DNA from: JAPLJM01 sp963708515
GTDB taxonomy: Bacteria > Desulfobacterota > Syntrophia > Syntrophales > Fen-1087
Length of the DNA stretch: 64,000 nt
Direction of reading: 5' to 3'
Assembly (NCBI GenBank): GCA_963708515.1
Contig: CAVPSX010000012.1
Coordinates: 248,001 to 312,000, forward strand
Below, one piece after another: positions 53,489-62,149 of the stretch. The position numbers and the translations under genes were made by a program. Numbering within the stretch: position 1 is the first letter of the stretch; each line of letters begins with the position of its first letter. The notes under the pieces were generated by a model. That model was not told the origin of the DNA. It saw nothing but the letters and a program-made list of their open reading frames with translations, and made no database searches.

Positions 53489-54044
53489 TCAATCTTTTTT
53501 CTTAAAAAAGACAGACTCGTGTCGCCGTACTGTCGTCCGATCGGTCAGAACAAGTTGTCCGGACTCATCAACCGCTGCGGCTTCCCGGATTGAATGCTGA
53601 ACAGCCAAAAGACCGTCCCTTTCCATCAAGGATCCATTTCGCAGATGTTCCAAGGCCAGGCTCACGATTCCCCGTTCGTAAGGCGGATCGACAAACAGAA
53701 TATCAAAAACCTCAGACCTTTTCGATCAGTCTCTGTATCGCTTTGATGAAATCGGTCGCCAGAATTTCCCTTTTGCCGCCAAAACAGCACGTTTCTATAT
53801 TTCTGCTGATGGCGTCAATCAAAGCCCTATTGTTTTCTACAAATACGGCTCTGAGCGCCCCTCTGCTCAGGGCTTCGAGCCCCATATTTCCCGACCCGGC
53901 AAAGAGGTCGAGAAAGGTTTTTCCATCAACGAGCCCGATGATGCTGAAAAAAGCTCCCTTGATGCGTTCGGCTGTCGGCCGGACGGTAAATGTCCCGGGA
54001 ATATAAAGACGTCTCCCCCTGGCCTCGCCTCCGATAATTCTCAT
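53489..54044 (-). CDS. rsmD: 16S rRNA (guanine(966)-N2)-methyltransferase, broken by one-base insertion
   Basis: SAM-dependent methylase of G966 in 16S rRNA. The start ATG at 54044 (MRIIGGEARGRRL) overlaps the asd stop as ATGA. The first frame shows VRPTAERIKGAFFSI, FLDLFAGSGNMGLEALSRGA and AVFVENN, then stops at 53712. In the next frame VFDILFVDPPYERG carries the catalytic DPPY motif, and the frame ends at a TGA at 53491-53489. Removing one base of the CC at 53717-53718 gives 184 residues, about the family length. Confidence 0.9.
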
Positions 54045-55060
54045 TTTAAATGGTCTCTGATGAGAATCTCCGCAATCTGCACGGCGTTTAGCGCGGCACC
54101 CTTCCTGAGGTTGTCGGACACAACCCACATATTGATCCCGTTGGCAATGGATTCGTCTTCCCGAATCCGCCCGACGTAGGTGTAATCCTGGCCCGCCGCG
54201 TGGATCGCCATGGGATAGCGTCTCTGTGCGGGATCGTCGATGACCTGAACGCCGGGCGCCCTGGACAAGAGGTCCCTGACTTGCACCGGCGTGATCTTTC
54301 GTTCCGTTTCGATATTGATCGACTCGGAATGGGCATAGAAGACGGGCACCCGCACCGTTGTCGCCGTTACCGCGATGGAAGGATCATTCATGATCTTTTT
54401 GGTCTCATTGATCATCTTCATCTCTTCCTTGGTGTACCCATTATCGAGGAAAACATCGATTTGCGGCAGGCAATTGAAGGCGATTTGATGGGGATAAACC
54501 TGCACGACCGGCTCCCGGCCGGCCAGGATCGCCCGGGTCTGATCATCCAGTTCGTCGATTGCCTTCTTTCCGGTCCCGGAAACCGCCTGGTAGGTGGAAA
54601 CCACAATCCGCTTGATCCGGACAGCGTCATGGATGGGCTTCAGGGCCACAACCATCTGAATGGTCGAACAGTTCGGATTGGCAATAATGCCCTTGTTCTT
54701 ATACTGGCCGATGGCTTCGGCGTTGACCTCCGGAACGACCAGCGGGATCTCCGGATCCATCCGAAAGGCGCTCGTGTTGTCGATCACAACACAGCCGGAC
54801 CGGGCGGCAATCGGCGCAAATTTTTCGCTGATGCTTCCCCCCGCGGAAAAAAGACCGATCTGAACGCCGTCAAATGAATCCTCGTTCAGAACTTCCACCT
54901 GAATGGATTTTCCCCTGTATTCCAGAGACCTGCCGAGAGAACGCGCGGAAGCAAGCAGCTTCAGTTGGCCCATGGGAAAGTCTCTTTGCTCCAGGATCCG
55001 GATCATTTCGTTGCCGACCGCGCCGGTGGCGCCGACGACTGCTACGCTGAATGTTCTCAT
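54041..55060 (-). CDS. asd: Aspartate-semialdehyde dehydrogenase
   Basis: Reduces aspartyl phosphate to aspartate semialdehyde, the branch point to lysine, threonine and methionine. 339 residues. Start at ATG 55060 (MRTFSVAVVGATGAVG) with GGAG upstream. Motifs are the NADP site GATGAVGNEM, FSAGGSISEKFAP, the active-site Cys in NPNCSTIQMV, STYQAVSGTGKKAIDEL and HSESINIETE. A 157-base gap to pssA upstream has a small hairpin but no recognisable riboswitch. Confidence 0.95.
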   Translation of the reverse strand: MRTFSVAVVGATGAVGNEMIRILEQRDFPMGQLKLLASARSLGRSLEYRGKSIQVEVLNEDSFDGVQIGLFSAGGSISEKFAPIAARSGCVVIDNTSAFRMDPEIPLVVPEVNAEAIGQYKNKGIIANPNCSTIQMVVALKPIHDAVRIKRIVVSTYQAVSGTGKKAIDELDDQTRAILAGREPVVQVYPHQIAFNCLPQIDVFLDNGYTKEEMKMINETKKIMNDPSIAVTATTVRVPVFYAHSESINIETERKITPVQVRDLLSRAPGVQVIDDPAQRRYPMAIHAAGQDYTYVGRIREDESIANGINMWVVSDNLRKGAALNAVQIAEILIRDHLK

Positions 55061-55217
55061 AAACTCCAACTCCAGATTTTTTATTTGCTCTTCAGGTACA
55101 TTAAAAATGGTGCGCTGCGGATTCCCCGGAACGCACCCATTCTTTCTTCGCAGGACGGGATCGCAAAGCTCAACCCGCCGTTCCCATCTAAGGCTGCACA
55201 GCCTTCAATGAGCATTG

Positions 55218-56006
55218 CTATTTTTCCATCAGCCCCGCTTCTTCCTGATGATTAGCCTGTTTTTCCTGACATACACGCTTTCTCCGGCTTAGCTTGTAAA
55301 TCAGCCACACCGGTCCGGACAGGGCATATCCGGAACTGAAGGTAAAGATCATGATCTGCGTTTCCGCAATCACAATGACCAAAATCAAAACGATCAGGAC
55401 AAAAGACATGAACGGTTTTCTGGCAAAAAAATTGAGATCCTTAAAACTGTAATACTTGATGCTGCTGACCATGAGCAGAGCAACGACGATCGTCCCGATG
55501 AGAATCGACAGGTTGTGAAACTGTCCTTCGCCGTCCAGCTTAAAATAAAGCAGCACCGTTGTCGCAATCACGGAAGCGCCCGCCGGAATGGCAAGCCCGT
55601 TGAATACTTTGCTGTCAATGATCGCTGTCTGGACATTGAAGCGGGCCAGCCTCAGCGCGCCGCAGGTCACAAAGAGAAACGCCGCCAGCCATCCCCATTT
55701 TCCGAATGACATGAGCGCCCAGTGATAAGACAGAATCGCCGGGGCCACGCCGAAGGCCACGAGATCGGCCAGGGAATCGTATTCGGCGCCGAATTTGCTT
55801 GTGGTTCGCGTCATCCGGGCAATCCGTCCATCCAGACCGTCAAAGACAATGGCGATCAGAATCGTCCAGGCCGCAATTTCATACATTCCTTTCATGGATG
55901 CAATGATGGAATAAAAACCCGAAAAAAGACTTGCCGTGGTAAAGAGATTGGGCAAGACGTAAATCCCCTTTTTCATCTGATCTTTGCGAAACCGGTATCT
56001 CCTCAT
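55218..56006 (-). CDS. pssA: CDP-diacylglycerol-serine O-phosphatidyltransferase
   Basis: Inner-membrane enzyme making phosphatidylserine from CDP-diacylglycerol and L-serine; 262 residues with about 6-7 membrane helices. The CDP-alcohol phosphotransferase motif is complete: DGLDGRIAR followed by FGAEYDSLAD (D-G-x2-A-R-x8-G-x3-D-x3-D). The N-terminal basic stretch RRYRFRKDQMKKGIYVLPNL is typical of the gram-positive/deltaproteobacterial type. It overlaps the psd stop by 4 bases (ATGA). psd-pssA makes phosphatidylethanolamine. Confidence 0.95.
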   Translation of the reverse strand: MRRYRFRKDQMKKGIYVLPNLFTTASLFSGFYSIIASMKGMYEIAAWTILIAIVFDGLDGRIARMTRTTSKFGAEYDSLADLVAFGVAPAILSYHWALMSFGKWGWLAAFLFVTCGALRLARFNVQTAIIDSKVFNGLAIPAGASVIATTVLLYFKLDGEGQFHNLSILIGTIVVALLMVSSIKYYSFKDLNFFARKPFMSFVLIVLILVIVIAETQIMIFTFSSGYALSGPVWLIYKLSRRKRVCQEKQANHQEEAGLMEK

Positions 56007-56650
56007 GACAGACCTCCAATCGGCGTCTCTCCCGCCCGGACCCTGTCGCCCGTCTTGACCATGACGGCGGTATCGGCAGGCATGAGCACCTCTACACGCG
56101 AGCCGAACCGGATCAGCCCAAATCGCTCACCCTTTTCGACCCGCATCCCTTGTTTGACCCAGCACACAATGCGCCGTGCCACCAATCCGGCGACCTGGAT
56201 CACCCCGATCGTGCGTCCATCGTTCATCCGGACGACAAGTCCGTTGCGTTCGTTATCCGAAGACGCCTTGTCCAGGTTCGCCGACAGGAATTTTCCCTCG
56301 TAATAGCAAATGGTCTCAATGCGCCCGGCGCAGGGAGCCCGATTCACATGGACGCTGAAGATGTTCATAAAGATGCTGATTTTCCGCAACGGCCCCGTCA
56401 TCAGCTCATGGTCCCGAATCTCTTCGATTCTGATCACTTCGCCATCCGCCGGCGAAATGACGAGTTTCTCACCCTGCGGCGTATTTCTTTCAGGATTACG
56501 GAAAAACCAGATGATAAAAGCGGTAAGAAGCAGTAGCATAAATGCGGCCCAGCGGAGCGCAAAAAAGAAAGCGACGAGGGTAAAAAAGGCGGCGACAATG
56601 ATGAAGATATACCCCTCTCGTGCGATGAGGCTGTCGTGTCTTTGGCTCAT
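56003..56650 (-). CDS. psd: Phosphatidylserine decarboxylase proenzyme
   Basis: Converts phosphatidylserine to phosphatidylethanolamine; pyruvoyl enzyme. The short 215-residue form has one or two membrane helices at the N-terminus (IIVAAFFTLVAFFFAL, AAFMLLLLTAFIIWFF). The self-cleavage site is visible as RFGSRVEVLMP (Gly-Ser within the region usually LGST), with the conserved FMNIFSVHVNRAP upstream. It starts at ATG 56650, overlapping the DUF465 stop as ATGA, and overlaps pssA by 4 bases. Confidence 0.94.
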   Translation of the reverse strand: MSQRHDSLIAREGYIFIIVAAFFTLVAFFFALRWAAFMLLLLTAFIIWFFRNPERNTPQGEKLVISPADGEVIRIEEIRDHELMTGPLRKISIFMNIFSVHVNRAPCAGRIETICYYEGKFLSANLDKASSDNERNGLVVRMNDGRTIGVIQVAGLVARRIVCWVKQGMRVEKGERFGLIRFGSRVEVLMPADTAVMVKTGDRVRAGETPIGGLS

Positions 56651-56868
56651 GTCTGATACTTGTCCAGTATCCTTATTATTTTTTCCTTTTCACGCAATTT
56701 ATGCTTCTGAAGATTCTTACGTTCGATCTGCTCTTCCGGCGTCAGATAGCGACGCAGGTCCAATGTTTCCAGCATCCCCTTCAGTTTTCTGTGTTCGTCC
56801 ACATGTAGTTGCAGATCGGCATCCTGATGAACAACCTGTTCAATCAGAAGTATCTCAGCCTTGTCCAT
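56647..56868 (-). CDS. DUF465 family small protein
   Basis: 73-residue helical protein starting at ATG 56868 (MDKAEILLIEQVV) with AGGGG 8 bases upstream. It is Lys/Glu rich with a coiled-coil pattern and the DUF465/YdcH-like HRKLKGMLETLD-RRYLTPEEQIERKNLQKHKLR signature. Function unknown; a homologue in E. coli is YdcH. Longer upstream starts give sequence unlike any family and are rejected. It overlaps psd by 4 bases and sits 28 bases after the tsaB stop. Confidence 0.8.
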   Translation of the reverse strand: MDKAEILLIEQVVHQDADLQLHVDEHRKLKGMLETLDLRRYLTPEEQIERKNLQKHKLREKEKIIRILDKYQT

Positions 56869-56896
56869 GCGTTCGCCCCTTGCATACAATGTACTT

Positions 56897-57622
56897 TTAC
56901 CTGAATTCCTGAAGCTTGTCAATCTCTGATGTCTTCTGCCGGATGGAGCGTTCCGCTTCCGAGGAACGCAGGTAGCAGGGGGTGAATGTGAGCAAATCCA
57001 GCCACTGCCCTTGCAGAAACTGATCCCGTGCCAGGACTGCGGCCGCCGCAGCTCGGACATGATTCCCATTCCCCTCGGCAATACAGGCCGCCGACGCATG
57101 AAGCGAATGGATCCGCTCTGCGTGCTTTACAGCCCCATCCCCGAGGAAAAAAATATTGCCCTTCAGTTCCTTGAGCCATCGATCCACATCGACAGCCTGC
57201 TCTGCCGTGATCCGTTTCATCACCGTACCGGCATCCGGACGGAACAATGTCGTATAAATCTTATTTTTTTGGGCATCGAGCATCGGACAGATCGTCTGTT
57301 GACCGACAAGGGGCGCATTGAGCGCCAGGGCTTCCAGGGTCGAGATCCCGACCACCGGCTTTCCCGTTGACAGGGCGAGTCCCTTGATTGTTGCCGCGCC
57401 GATGCGTAAACCTGTAAAGGAGCCGGGACCGATCGTAACCGCAAAAAAATCGATTTCATCGGGTTGAAGACCAGCCAGATGAAAAACCTGCTCAACTGCC
57501 GGCAGGAGCATTTCGGAATGATGGCGGCCGTTATGGATAAAAATATCCGCTCGGAGCATGTCGTCCACAACAACGGCGACACTCACTGTCTTCTGGGAGG
57601 TATCGATGGCCAGTATCTTCAT
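56897..57622 (-). CDS. tsaB: tRNA threonylcarbamoyladenosine biosynthesis protein TsaB
   Basis: Non-catalytic partner of TsaD in synthesis of the t6A37 modification of ANN-decoding tRNAs. About 241 residues of the ASKHA fold: LAIDTSQKTVSVAV at the N-terminus, the signature IGPGSFTGLRIGAATIKGLA, VGISTLEALA and LDAQKNKIYTTLF. The start ATG at 57622 has a following gap of only 14 bases to rseP upstream on the same strand. tsaD is not in the window. Confidence 0.95.
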   Translation of the reverse strand: MKILAIDTSQKTVSVAVVVDDMLRADIFIHNGRHHSEMLLPAVEQVFHLAGLQPDEIDFFAVTIGPGSFTGLRIGAATIKGLALSTGKPVVGISTLEALALNAPLVGQQTICPMLDAQKNKIYTTLFRPDAGTVMKRITAEQAVDVDRWLKELKGNIFFLGDGAVKHAERIHSLHASAACIAEGNGNHVRAAAAAVLARDQFLQGQWLDLLTFTPCYLRSSEAERSIRQKTSEIDKLQEFR

Positions 57623-57636
57623 GACTCGAACCTGTC

Positions 57637-58740
57637 TTACTTGCCGGTGAAAAACTTCGTAAATTCATCGACCGCCTTGATATTCAGGCGGTCGATATCC
57701 ATCATAAAAACAAAGATCATGAGAATAATCAGCAGCACAAAACCGACCTGGTTGGCCATTTCCCGCCACTTTATGCTGACCTCGCTGCCCTTGACGATTT
57801 CAATGAGATAAAAAAGCAGGTGTCCCCCGTCCAGGACCGGAACAGGCAGAAGATTGAGAATCGCCAGATTGATGCTGAGCAAGGCCATGAACAGGATAAA
57901 CGGAATGAGCCCCTCCCTGGCCTGCGTACCGGCCATCTGGGCGATAAGGATTGGTCCACCCAGTGTTTTTGGAGAAACAACCCCTTCCACGATTTTCACG
58001 AGGCTAAGAAGCGTCAACCTGCTGATCAGCCAGGTCTGCTTGAGACTGGTCCAACCGGCTTCCAGGGGATTCATGCGTTCAATGATCGTTTTGGCAGCGG
58101 GTGAAATCCCGAGCTTGTATGAATCCACCTCTTCGCCGAAGATGTTTTTCGCTTTCTGCAGTTTCGGTTTGACCGTTACATCCTGTCGGATACCATCTCT
58201 GCTGAAGGATATTTTCAGCGTCCTTCCCTCGCTGGCGCTGATGGTTTCGGCCAGTCGGTTCCATCGGGAAATTTTCACACTGTCGATGGCGATGATCACA
58301 TCTCCCTCTTTCAAGCCGACCTCATAAGCCGCCGAATCTTCCTGGACCGCGCCGATTGTACTCGTCAGTGTGGGAATGCCGACCATGTAAACGACGGTGA
58401 AAATCATGATCGCGAGCAAAAAATTAAAAGCGGGGCCGGCCGCAACAATTATGATTCGCTTGAGGACGGGCTGTCTGCTGAACGACCGTTGCTGTTCTTC
58501 TTCCGATAACCCTTCCACATCCGATTCCCCGAGCAGCTTCACATAGCCGCCCAAGGGGATTGCTGAGAGGAGGTATTCTGTTTCTCCAATTTTTTTTCCA
58601 AACAGTTTCGGTCCGAATCCAAGGGAAAACTTCAATACCCCCACGCCTGATTTTTTGGCCATGATAAAATGTCCGAATTCATGGGCAAAAATGAGTACGC
58701 CCAGCAAAATGATCATCGATGCAATGCTGATTCCAATCAA
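57637..58740 (-). CDS. rseP: RIP zinc metalloprotease RseP
   Basis: Site-2 intramembrane protease that cuts anti-sigma factors after RpoE-type stress and clears signal peptides. 367 residues: the zinc motif HEFGHFIMAK in the first membrane helix (about 20-29), FSLGFGPKLF, the conserved PLGGYVKLLGE, a single PDZ domain at about 120-190 (YEVGLKEGDVII), and the third ligand in VPVLDGGHLLFY, then the last helix. It overlaps dxr by 4 bases (ATGA); rseP-dxr-cdsA-uppS is the usual order. Confidence 0.95.
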   Translation of the reverse strand: MIGISIASMIILLGVLIFAHEFGHFIMAKKSGVGVLKFSLGFGPKLFGKKIGETEYLLSAIPLGGYVKLLGESDVEGLSEEEQQRSFSRQPVLKRIIIVAAGPAFNFLLAIMIFTVVYMVGIPTLTSTIGAVQEDSAAYEVGLKEGDVIIAIDSVKISRWNRLAETISASEGRTLKISFSRDGIRQDVTVKPKLQKAKNIFGEEVDSYKLGISPAAKTIIERMNPLEAGWTSLKQTWLISRLTLLSLVKIVEGVVSPKTLGGPILIAQMAGTQAREGLIPFILFMALLSINLAILNLLPVPVLDGGHLLFYLIEIVKGSEVSIKWREMANQVGFVLLIILMIFVFMMDIDRLNIKAVDEFTKFFTGK

Positions 58741-59900
58741 TGGCTGATCTCCTTGATGATATTATCGGCCTCCCGCCTGGACCACCGGTCTGCTTCAAGA
58801 ATCTCTTCCAGACCTGGCGCCGACAGCCAACAGTGGCGCGAGAGGGCTTCCGATATGACAACAGGCAGTTGTGAAAATCTTATTTTTCCCTGAAGGAAAG
58901 CCTCCACCGCTGCCTCATTGGCCCCGTTCAGGACGACTGGCAGCGTTCCGCCGGCGCGTCCAGCATCCGTCGCGAGTTTGAGACAGGGGAACCGGTCCGG
59001 ATCGGGTTGAAAAAATTCAAGAGGAGTCGCCTTCAGAAAATCAAGCGAGACGCCATGGTTGGGCATCCTCGAGGGAAATGACAGGGCATAGGCAATGGGT
59101 ATCCGCATATCGGGAATACCCAACTGGGCCATGATGGAACCGTCAATGAATTCAACCATCGAATGGATGACGCTCTGGGGATGAACCAGCACATCGATCC
59201 GATCAATATCGAGGCCGAACAGCCATTTGGCCTCGATGATTTCAAGCCCCTTGTTCATCATGGAAGCGGAGTCGATGGTGATCTTCCGGCCCATCTCCCA
59301 GTTCGGGTGCTTCAGGGCATCGGCGGGCGTGACCTGTTCAAGTTGCGCCCTCGAAAAGGTGCGGAACGGTCCACCGGATGCCGTCAGGATGATTTTCCGG
59401 ATATCCTGCTCCCGCTGACCGCTGAGACACTGAAAAACAGCGCTGTGTTCACTGTCCACAGGCAGGATCCAAACGTTCCTTTCCCGGGCTTTTTCAACGA
59501 CCAGGTGTCCCGCCGCAACCAGGGTTTCCTTATTGGCGAGAGCGATGTGCTTTCCGGCGTCGATGGCCTCCAGGGTTGGAACCAGCCCCGCGGCTCCGAC
59601 CATGGCCGAAATGACCATTTCCGCTTCCGGAATGCGTGCGACCTCCCGGTATCCCTCCGGTCCCCAGAGGATTTCGGTCCGGCAATCGGGTGACAGGAGC
59701 TTTATCAATCTGGCTGCGTGGGCTTCATCCATCACGGCTGCAATCAGGGGATGCAACTCTTCGATCTGAGCTTTGAGGAGATCGATATTGCGTCCTGCCG
59801 CGAGGGCGACAACGCCGAATTGCATTTTGTTCTGCAATACTACATTCAGGGTGCTGACACCGATAGAACCGGTAGAGCCGAGAATCGATATTTTTTTCAT
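58737..59900 (-). CDS. dxr: 1-deoxy-D-xylulose 5-phosphate reductoisomerase
   Basis: Second enzyme of the MEP isoprenoid pathway, reducing and rearranging DXP to MEP with NADPH. 387 residues, family size. NADPH site GSTGSIGVSTLNV (8-20), ALANKETLVAAG, the metal and substrate loop VDSEHSAVFQCL, SGGPFR, HPNWEMGRKITIDSASMMNKGLE and HPQSVIHSMVEF. It overlaps both cdsA and rseP by 4 bases. With ispG in this window, it confirms the MEP route. Confidence 0.96.
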   Translation of the reverse strand: MKKISILGSTGSIGVSTLNVVLQNKMQFGVVALAAGRNIDLLKAQIEELHPLIAAVMDEAHAARLIKLLSPDCRTEILWGPEGYREVARIPEAEMVISAMVGAAGLVPTLEAIDAGKHIALANKETLVAAGHLVVEKARERNVWILPVDSEHSAVFQCLSGQREQDIRKIILTASGGPFRTFSRAQLEQVTPADALKHPNWEMGRKITIDSASMMNKGLEIIEAKWLFGLDIDRIDVLVHPQSVIHSMVEFIDGSIMAQLGIPDMRIPIAYALSFPSRMPNHGVSLDFLKATPLEFFQPDPDRFPCLKLATDAGRAGGTLPVVLNGANEAAVEAFLQGKIRFSQLPVVISEALSRHCWLSAPGLEEILEADRWSRREADNIIKEISH

Positions 59901-60703
59901 GTTATGATAAAAATATAATAATAGTAAACAAAGGGTGCGATGAAGATCAGGCAGTCCAGTCGATCCAGAATGCCGCCGTGCCCCGGCAGAATGACGCCGG
60001 AATCCTTAACCCCGGACGCCCTTTTCATGGCCGATTCGCAGAGATCGCCAAGCTGACCCAGGACGCTGCCGAAAAAACCAAGGGCCGCAGCATGGACGAA
60101 AGGAAGCGACGGGAAAAAGAGCTGTTTGAAGATGACGCATCCCGCTGTGCTGCCTACGATCAGGCCGATGGTCCCCTCAACGGTCTTGTTGGGACTGACA
60201 AGAGGCAGCAGTTTCTTTTTTCCAAAATTTTTCCCCACATAGTAGGCGGTCACATCGCCGGAAAAAGCCAGCACCAGCAGAAAAAAGATCCACAGGATCC
60301 CCTGGTCCAGACGGCGGATCAGGATGAAATGGGACATCATCAGCGGGATATACATGAATCCCAGAACCATTTTTCCTACGGGCAATATATCAAAATGATC
60401 CTCTTTGATTCTTAACAGGTAAGTAAAAAAGACCAGCAGCACTGAAAAACTCAGCAGAGACAACAGCCATTGCATCTCACCCAAATAGACGGCCAGGGGA
60501 ATTAAAAATCCGATCAGCAACCCTTGAGTCTTTTCCCAGGGATGTCCCGCTCCGAAGACAATATGGTGATATTCGTAAACACCCAGCAAAGTTACCCCGA
60601 TGATCACGGCGGAAAACAAGGCATCGGAACCAAAATAAATGACTGCGAAGAGTAGCGGGACAGCGACAATCGCCGTAAGCCAGCGTTTCAGGTGCGATGT
60701 CAT
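59897..60703 (-). CDS. cdsA: Phosphatidate cytidylyltransferase
   Basis: Makes CDP-diacylglycerol from phosphatidic acid and CTP in the inner membrane, the precursor for PssA. 268 residues with about eight membrane helices and the family signature near the C-terminus, KRASGVKDSGVILPGHGGILDRLD. Asp residues for metal binding are present in FSGDVTAYYVGKNFGKKK and DRLDC. The start ATG at 60703 begins MTSHLKRWLTA. It overlaps uppS and dxr by 4 bases each. Confidence 0.95.
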   Translation of the reverse strand: MTSHLKRWLTAIVAVPLLFAVIYFGSDALFSAVIIGVTLLGVYEYHHIVFGAGHPWEKTQGLLIGFLIPLAVYLGEMQWLLSLLSFSVLLVFFTYLLRIKEDHFDILPVGKMVLGFMYIPLMMSHFILIRRLDQGILWIFFLLVLAFSGDVTAYYVGKNFGKKKLLPLVSPNKTVEGTIGLIVGSTAGCVIFKQLFFPSLPFVHAAALGFFGSVLGQLGDLCESAMKRASGVKDSGVILPGHGGILDRLDCLIFIAPFVYYYYIFIIT

Positions 60704-61446
60704 GTCCTTTGGCCCCCATGAACCTGATCACTCGTCAGACCAAAACGCCTTTCCCGGCGCTGATACTCGGCAATCGCCTTAAAGAGTTCGTCCCGATCGA
60801 AATCGGGCCAGAGGACGTCGGTAAAATAAAACTCCGTGTAGGCGGATTGCCAGAGCAGAAAATTACTGATCCGGTATTCACCGCTGGTGCGGATGAGCAG
60901 ATCGGGATCGGGCAGGCCGGCCGTATAGAGATAATCCGGGAAAATGTCTTTTGAAATGCCTTGAAGGGACAGATTGCCGGCCTGAATATCCAGCACCATC
61001 TTTTTGAAGGCCGCGATGATTTCATCCCGGCCTCCGTAGCTCAATGCCAGATTGAGTGTCATGTCCTGATTATGCGCCGTTTTGGTCATGGTTTCCTGCA
61101 GGGCGCTTTTGATGGGCTCCTTCAAGGCTTCCATGTCGCCGATGGTTGTCAAGCGGATTCCGGTTTCAAGCAGTTCCGGGAGTTCTGAACGCAGGTATTC
61201 TTCCAGCAGGCGCATCAGGGCCTTGACTTCATGCTGCGGCCTGAGCCAGTTTTCCGTCGAGAAGGCATAGAGCGTTAAAACCTGGATGCCGATTTCCCGG
61301 CAGGTCCTCACAGTTCTCCTGACCGCTTCCGCCCCTTTTTTATGTCCGGAGATACGTCCCATGGCGTGCTGCCGGGCCCAGCGGCCATTTCCATCCATGA
61401 TGACAGCAATATGTCGGGGCAGTTTCTGAAGGTCAATATCACTCAT
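60700..61446 (-). CDS. uppS: Undecaprenyl diphosphate synthase
   Basis: Cytoplasmic prenyltransferase making C55 undecaprenyl diphosphate for cell wall and O-antigen carriers. 248 residues from ATG 61446 (MSDIDLQKLPRHIAVIMDGNGRW). The longest frame starts 24 codons earlier and encodes a non-conserved stretch. Motifs are MDGNGRWARQ, GHKKGAEAVRR, YAFSTENWLRP, LALSYGGRDEI and the C-terminal RTSGEYRISNFLLWQSAYTE. It is the first gene after the terminator at 61535. The frame begins close to the terminator, so a promoter lies in the 88 bases between. Confidence 0.95.
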   Translation of the reverse strand: MSDIDLQKLPRHIAVIMDGNGRWARQHAMGRISGHKKGAEAVRRTVRTCREIGIQVLTLYAFSTENWLRPQHEVKALMRLLEEYLRSELPELLETGIRLTTIGDMEALKEPIKSALQETMTKTAHNQDMTLNLALSYGGRDEIIAAFKKMVLDIQAGNLSLQGISKDIFPDYLYTAGLPDPDLLIRTSGEYRISNFLLWQSAYTEFYFTDVLWPDFDRDELFKAIAEYQRRERRFGLTSDQVHGGQRT

Positions 61447-61534
61447 CCTTGAACCGGATTTCTCATCGTTTGCATGGCCTGCATGATCATAGATTCTGAA
61501 TAGCATAATCAACTGCAAGTTACAACAGGTCTTT

Positions 61535-61564
61535 AAAAAAACGGGGAGCCTCGAGGCTCCCCGT
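61535..61564 (-). terminator. Rho-independent terminator of the rpsB-tsf-pyrH-frr operon
   Basis: ACGGGGAGCC-TCGA-GGCTCCCCGT is a perfect 10-bp GC-rich stem (61541-61564). It is followed on the minus strand by seven T residues (61541-61535). It lies 27 bases downstream of the frr stop and separates the translation operon from uppS. Confidence 0.9.
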
Positions 61565-61591
61565 TATCTTTACATCTGTGTGGATCGGTCC

Positions 61592-62149
61592 TCAGATATG
61601 CATAATTTCCTTTTCTTTGGCGGCCAGAATCGCGTCTGTCTTTGCGATGTCTTTGTCCATTATCTTCTTGACTTCCTCTTGTTGCGTAAACATTTCGTCT
61701 TCGGAAATGACGTTGTCCTTTTTCAGGACCCTGAACTTTTCATTGGCCTCACGCCGGGCATTTCTCAATTTAATTCTGCACTCTTCCGCCGATTTTCGGA
61801 CGATCTTGGCCAGATCCTTCCGACGCTCTTCCGTCAGCTGCGGAATGGCAAGCCGGATCAACTTGCCGTCGTTGGCCGGCATGAGCCCGAGATCCGACTT
61901 CTGGATCGCTTTCTCGATGGCTCCAATGGCGCTGACATCCCAAGGTGAGATCAGGATCATCCGGCTCTCAGGTATGGAGAGACTGGCAACCTGGTTCAAC
62001 GGCGTCGCTGCACCGTAATAATCAACCTTGAGCCCGTCCAGCAAAGACAGGGATGCCCGCCCCGTTCGGACCTTATTAAAAGCTTTCTCCATTGATTGAA
62101 TGGATTTTTCCATATTTTCCTTCAGTTCCTTAAAAATTGCATCCTTCAT
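61592..62149 (-). CDS. frr: Ribosome recycling factor
   Basis: Splits the post-termination ribosome together with EF-G. 185 residues, exactly family size, from ATG 62149 (MKDAIFKELKENMEK) with AGGAGG 8 bases upstream. The longest frame begins 13 codons earlier, inside pyrH, and is not used. Motifs are KVRTGRASLSLLDGLKVDYYG, ISPWD and IPQLTEERRKDLAKIV, with a C-terminal DEMFTQQEEVKKIMD. It overlaps the pyrH stop by 4 bases and is the last gene before the terminator. Confidence 0.96.
   Translation of the reverse strand: MKDAIFKELKENMEKSIQSMEKAFNKVRTGRASLSLLDGLKVDYYGAATPLNQVASLSIPESRMILISPWDVSAIGAIEKAIQKSDLGLMPANDGKLIRLAIPQLTEERRKDLAKIVRKSAEECRIKLRNARREANEKFRVLKKDNVISEDEMFTQQEEVKKIMDKDIAKTDAILAAKEKEIMHI

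Noticed and set aside
55061..55217. Riboswitch or short gene between pssA and asd
   Set aside because: Only a small hairpin (GGCTGTGCAGCC) is present; no lysine-riboswitch-like core and no ribosome binding site.
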